DNA from: Gonapodya prolifera JEL478
Lineage: Eukaryota; Monoblepharomycota; Monoblepharidomycetes; Monoblepharidales; Gonapodyaceae
Length of the DNA stretch: 64,000 nt
NCBI GenBank assembly: GCA_001574975.1
Contig: KQ965814.1
Coordinates: 158,827 to 222,826 of the forward strand
Direction: 5' to 3'
Under the pieces are notes generated by a model that saw nothing but the letters and a program-made list of their open reading frames with translations, had not been told where the DNA came from and made no database searches. A program made the translations under genes and the position numbers. Positions 62,114 through 64,000 of this stretch are shown piece by piece. Every line of letters starts with the position of its first letter. Position 1 is the stretch's first letter.

Positions 62114-62779
62114 GTAATATTGTACCTACAATCACGAGTATAGCCTGCCGTCCCAGCACTTAATTGATAATGATATTTCGCTACATTCGTTGTTTCTTGT
62201 CCCGCCCTCCTTTGTTCCCCTCCATCCTCAGCTGGTCTCTTCGCCTCCGAGCCTCCGAGGCTTTCCACCCAACACACACCCGGCTCCCTTAGAGTCCCCT
62301 CGCCTAATTATCCCATTGCCCACAGCTGCTTCCATTTCTCGACGAGCTGTGCAACTTTACTGTCGGAATATTCAGGGACAGATCATTCTCTCCAGCAGGA
62401 TAGAAAGCTTTTCCGAGGTCTCGATCTCTTCAATATTTCGTCTGTCCTCTCGTTTTCATTGTGATGGGCTCACCTAGTCAGGTGTACAGCTCTTTCAGAT
62501 ACTCGGCGGTCTCTGAGAGGAGGCAGTTGACGCATGTCCCCCTCTGACATCTTGAGTGAAAAAGGCTTTTAAAGGGACCGGTTACCGGCGCGAGATGTGG
62601 GAGATGAATTGATGGAGAATTTGAACACTGGGACTCCTGCGAGGTGGGCATGGACAAACATGTCGTTGGTGGCATCGTTGGGGATGGTTGGCGGCACGAA
62701 ATTGGGAGAGTATACGGCGTGTCAAGGAGGGAGGATTGAGGGAAATGTCGGGATCAAAGTAGTGGTTGGCTGCAGATGC
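62114..62779. other. Intergenic, no supported gene
   Basis: Spacer between FANCI and the second repeat island. No reading frame with family similarity. Confidence 0.35.
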
Positions 62780-63052
62780 TGTCACGTTTTTTAGACCCCC
62801 CATGCAACGGAAGCCCCCCACCCTGCGAATCAGTACCCCCACATACTAAATTGGGTTTATGCAATCCTGTGTTGTGACCTTTGTTCACTAAGAGTTTGTA
62901 TTTCTTTTCAGAAGGCTAACAAATCTATTGCAAAGCCGTGGAGGAGGTCCAGTCCCAAGCACATCCCTCGCCGTACCACCCATCTACAAAGTTGCATATA
63001 TTTCTTAACTGCACCTTGATTCTGTGGATGGTATGCCCTATCATGAACATTA
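62780..63052 (-). repeat. Dispersed ~275-bp segment, inverted copy
   Basis: Reverse complement of 51520-51800, from 'CGTTTTTTAGACCCCCCATG' through 'CAGAAGGCTAACAAATCTAT' to 'TGGTATGCCCTATCATGAAC'. It directly abuts a unit of the ~304-bp repeat. Confidence 0.75.
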
Positions 63053-63059
63053 CAAAAAA

Positions 63060-63250
63060 ATATTTGGACTCTCAGTATTCAGCTTATTGCAAGACGCAGA
63101 CGCTATTCTGGGATTCAAATTTTGCAAACGCATATTTCTTCACTATATTTATCAGAGACGCACATTGTTGTTGCGTTTCAATCGCTCAGTGAGCCACAAT
63201 TTTGATTGACAAGGTTTCAATCTCAGGAGCAGTGACGCAGATTAAAACGC
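63060..63250 (+). repeat. Partial ~304-bp repeat unit
   Basis: 'CTCTCAGTATTCAGCTTATT', 'GCAAGACGCAGACGCTATTC', 'TCAGAGACGCACATTGTTGT' and 'GATTGACAAGGTTTCAATCT' match the units at 49480-49690. The frame reads QYSAYCKTQTLFWDSNFANA. Confidence 0.75.
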
Positions 63251-63257
63251 AATAACT

Positions 63258-63525
63258 GTCACCATAGCCTCAGGTGACATCCATTGACATGGTATATATA
63301 GTGTGAGGTGTTAAGTGCTGTGCCACTACTGTGGTCATGTATTTAGATGAGTGCACCTGCAGGGCGTGCCCCAAGTTTGGCGTCACGTTCCTGCAGGTGA
63401 GTTCTGNGTGTGCTACAACATATTATGTATGTTTGATCATATATATACACGTTCCTGCAGTTTACAGGCTCGTGCAGCTCACCTAGGTTGTGTAGCATTA
63501 CGCCAAACTTGCATGCCCCGTTTTT
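63258..63525 (+). repeat. Repeat block, copy 3
   Basis: Diverged copy: 'TGCTGTGCCACTACTGTGGT', 'CAAGTTTGGCGTCACGTTCC', donor CAG|GTGAGT, 'CACGTTCCTGCAGTTTACAG', and a closing CCGTTTTTAG before the next 304-bp unit. One undetermined base. Confidence 0.7.
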
Positions 63526-63805
63526 AGCTTATTGCAAGGCACAGAAGCTTTACTGGGACACGATTTCTTGCACAGACATACTCTCTTATTATATCTATCA
63601 GCGCGACGCGTCATCGTTGGATTTCTTCAGCTCAGTGAGCCGTAATCTTGACTGGCGTAATTCCGACTGCAGAATCGCGGACGAAGAACAAAGTGTTATA
63701 TCCCATCATTCTCAACGGCCGTACGCGTCTTATAGATTCAATATTTCAACTTCAAAGTTTCATCAGAATTGAACTATCCGTCGTTGAGTTATTAGCAGTT
63801 TTGGG
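63526..63805 (+). repeat. ~304-bp repeat unit with long open frame
   Basis: Starts 'CTTATTGCAAGGCACAGAAG' right after TTTTTAG. Its frame stays open for over 75 codons (AYCKAQKLYWDTISCTDILS, SVSRNLDWRNSDCRIADEEQ, RFNISTSKFHQN) before a stop, the best-preserved unit in the window. Confidence 0.7.
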
Positions 63806-63819
63806 AGCATAGTTCAGCC

Positions 63820-64000
63820 ATCATCAAATCTGCACCCATTATTGTTACACAAACTACTCAAATGGACTCATCTAGCAATTCTCACACTCCTGATACACTG
63901 ATTGATCAAGCCGCTTGGCAAATGCCACTGAAGGGAATCAATCTGATGTCTTTGCTGCTTCCAATAGTGGGGTGCATATCCAGACACCTGCACCCCAACC
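63820..64000 (+). repeat. Shared tail segment, second copy
   Basis: Matches 50455-50600 in order and in several short blocks ('CTTGGCAAATG', 'TGCACCCCAACC'). It runs to the window edge, so its end is not seen. Confidence 0.55.

Overview
This 64-kb window is eukaryotic. Its genes are interrupted by many short GT..AG introns, and its content points to a fungus: a GH18 chitinase, a vacuolar carboxypeptidase S-like M20 peptidase, an MRP-type ABC transporter and a Nab2/ZC3H14-type poly(A)-binding zinc-finger protein. High intron density, a retained FANCI (Fanconi anaemia) gene, an EXORDIUM-like protein joined to leucine-rich repeats, and kinase fragments suggest an early-diverging (chytrid-like or Monoblepharidomycete-like) lineage. 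That placement is inference, not proof.

Layout. 2-12 kb: an AK6/Fap7 kinase (-), a secreted EXO-LRR protein (+), a Nab2-like CCCH protein (+) and, convergent with it, a single-pass membrane protein with a long disordered tail (-). 12.8-13.6 kb: degenerate tandem repeats. 14-22 kb: a duplicated block of VanZ-like gene plus mitochondrial carrier. The left copy keeps VanZ and only the carrier tail; the right copy keeps the carrier and only the VanZ tail. A gene joining a predicted MLKL/HeLo-like helical bundle to LRRs lies between them (-). 22-33 kb: an uncharacterised gene (-), a large ABCC transporter (-), and a divergent M20 carboxypeptidase (+). 33-38 kb: an ankyrin gene with frame breaks (-), an FAD monooxygenase (+) and a short ankyrin gene (+). 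38-48 kb: small or unresolved genes, a class I methyltransferase (+), a chitinase (-) and a thioredoxin-like/ARMET-like fusion (-). 48-52 kb and 62.8-64 kb: two repeat islands built from the same modules, including a ~304-bp tandem repeat that looks like decayed coding sequence; the first also holds kinase fragments. 54.6-62 kb: a membrane protein (-) and a many-exon FANCI gene (+).

The most notable pattern is a dispersed GC-rich, hairpin-containing repeat with six visible copies. All lie in introns or intron-like flanks, and all are in the sense orientation of the host gene. Where the donor site is clear (five copies), the repeat starts close to it. This is the signature of introner-like elements. 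Three very small exons (7, 8 and 15 nt) also occur, two of them building catalytic motifs. Several genes carry single-base frame breaks, mostly at homopolymers, which could be assembly error or decay.

All exon boundaries were read by eye from splice-site consensus and protein continuity; none was checked against transcripts or databases.
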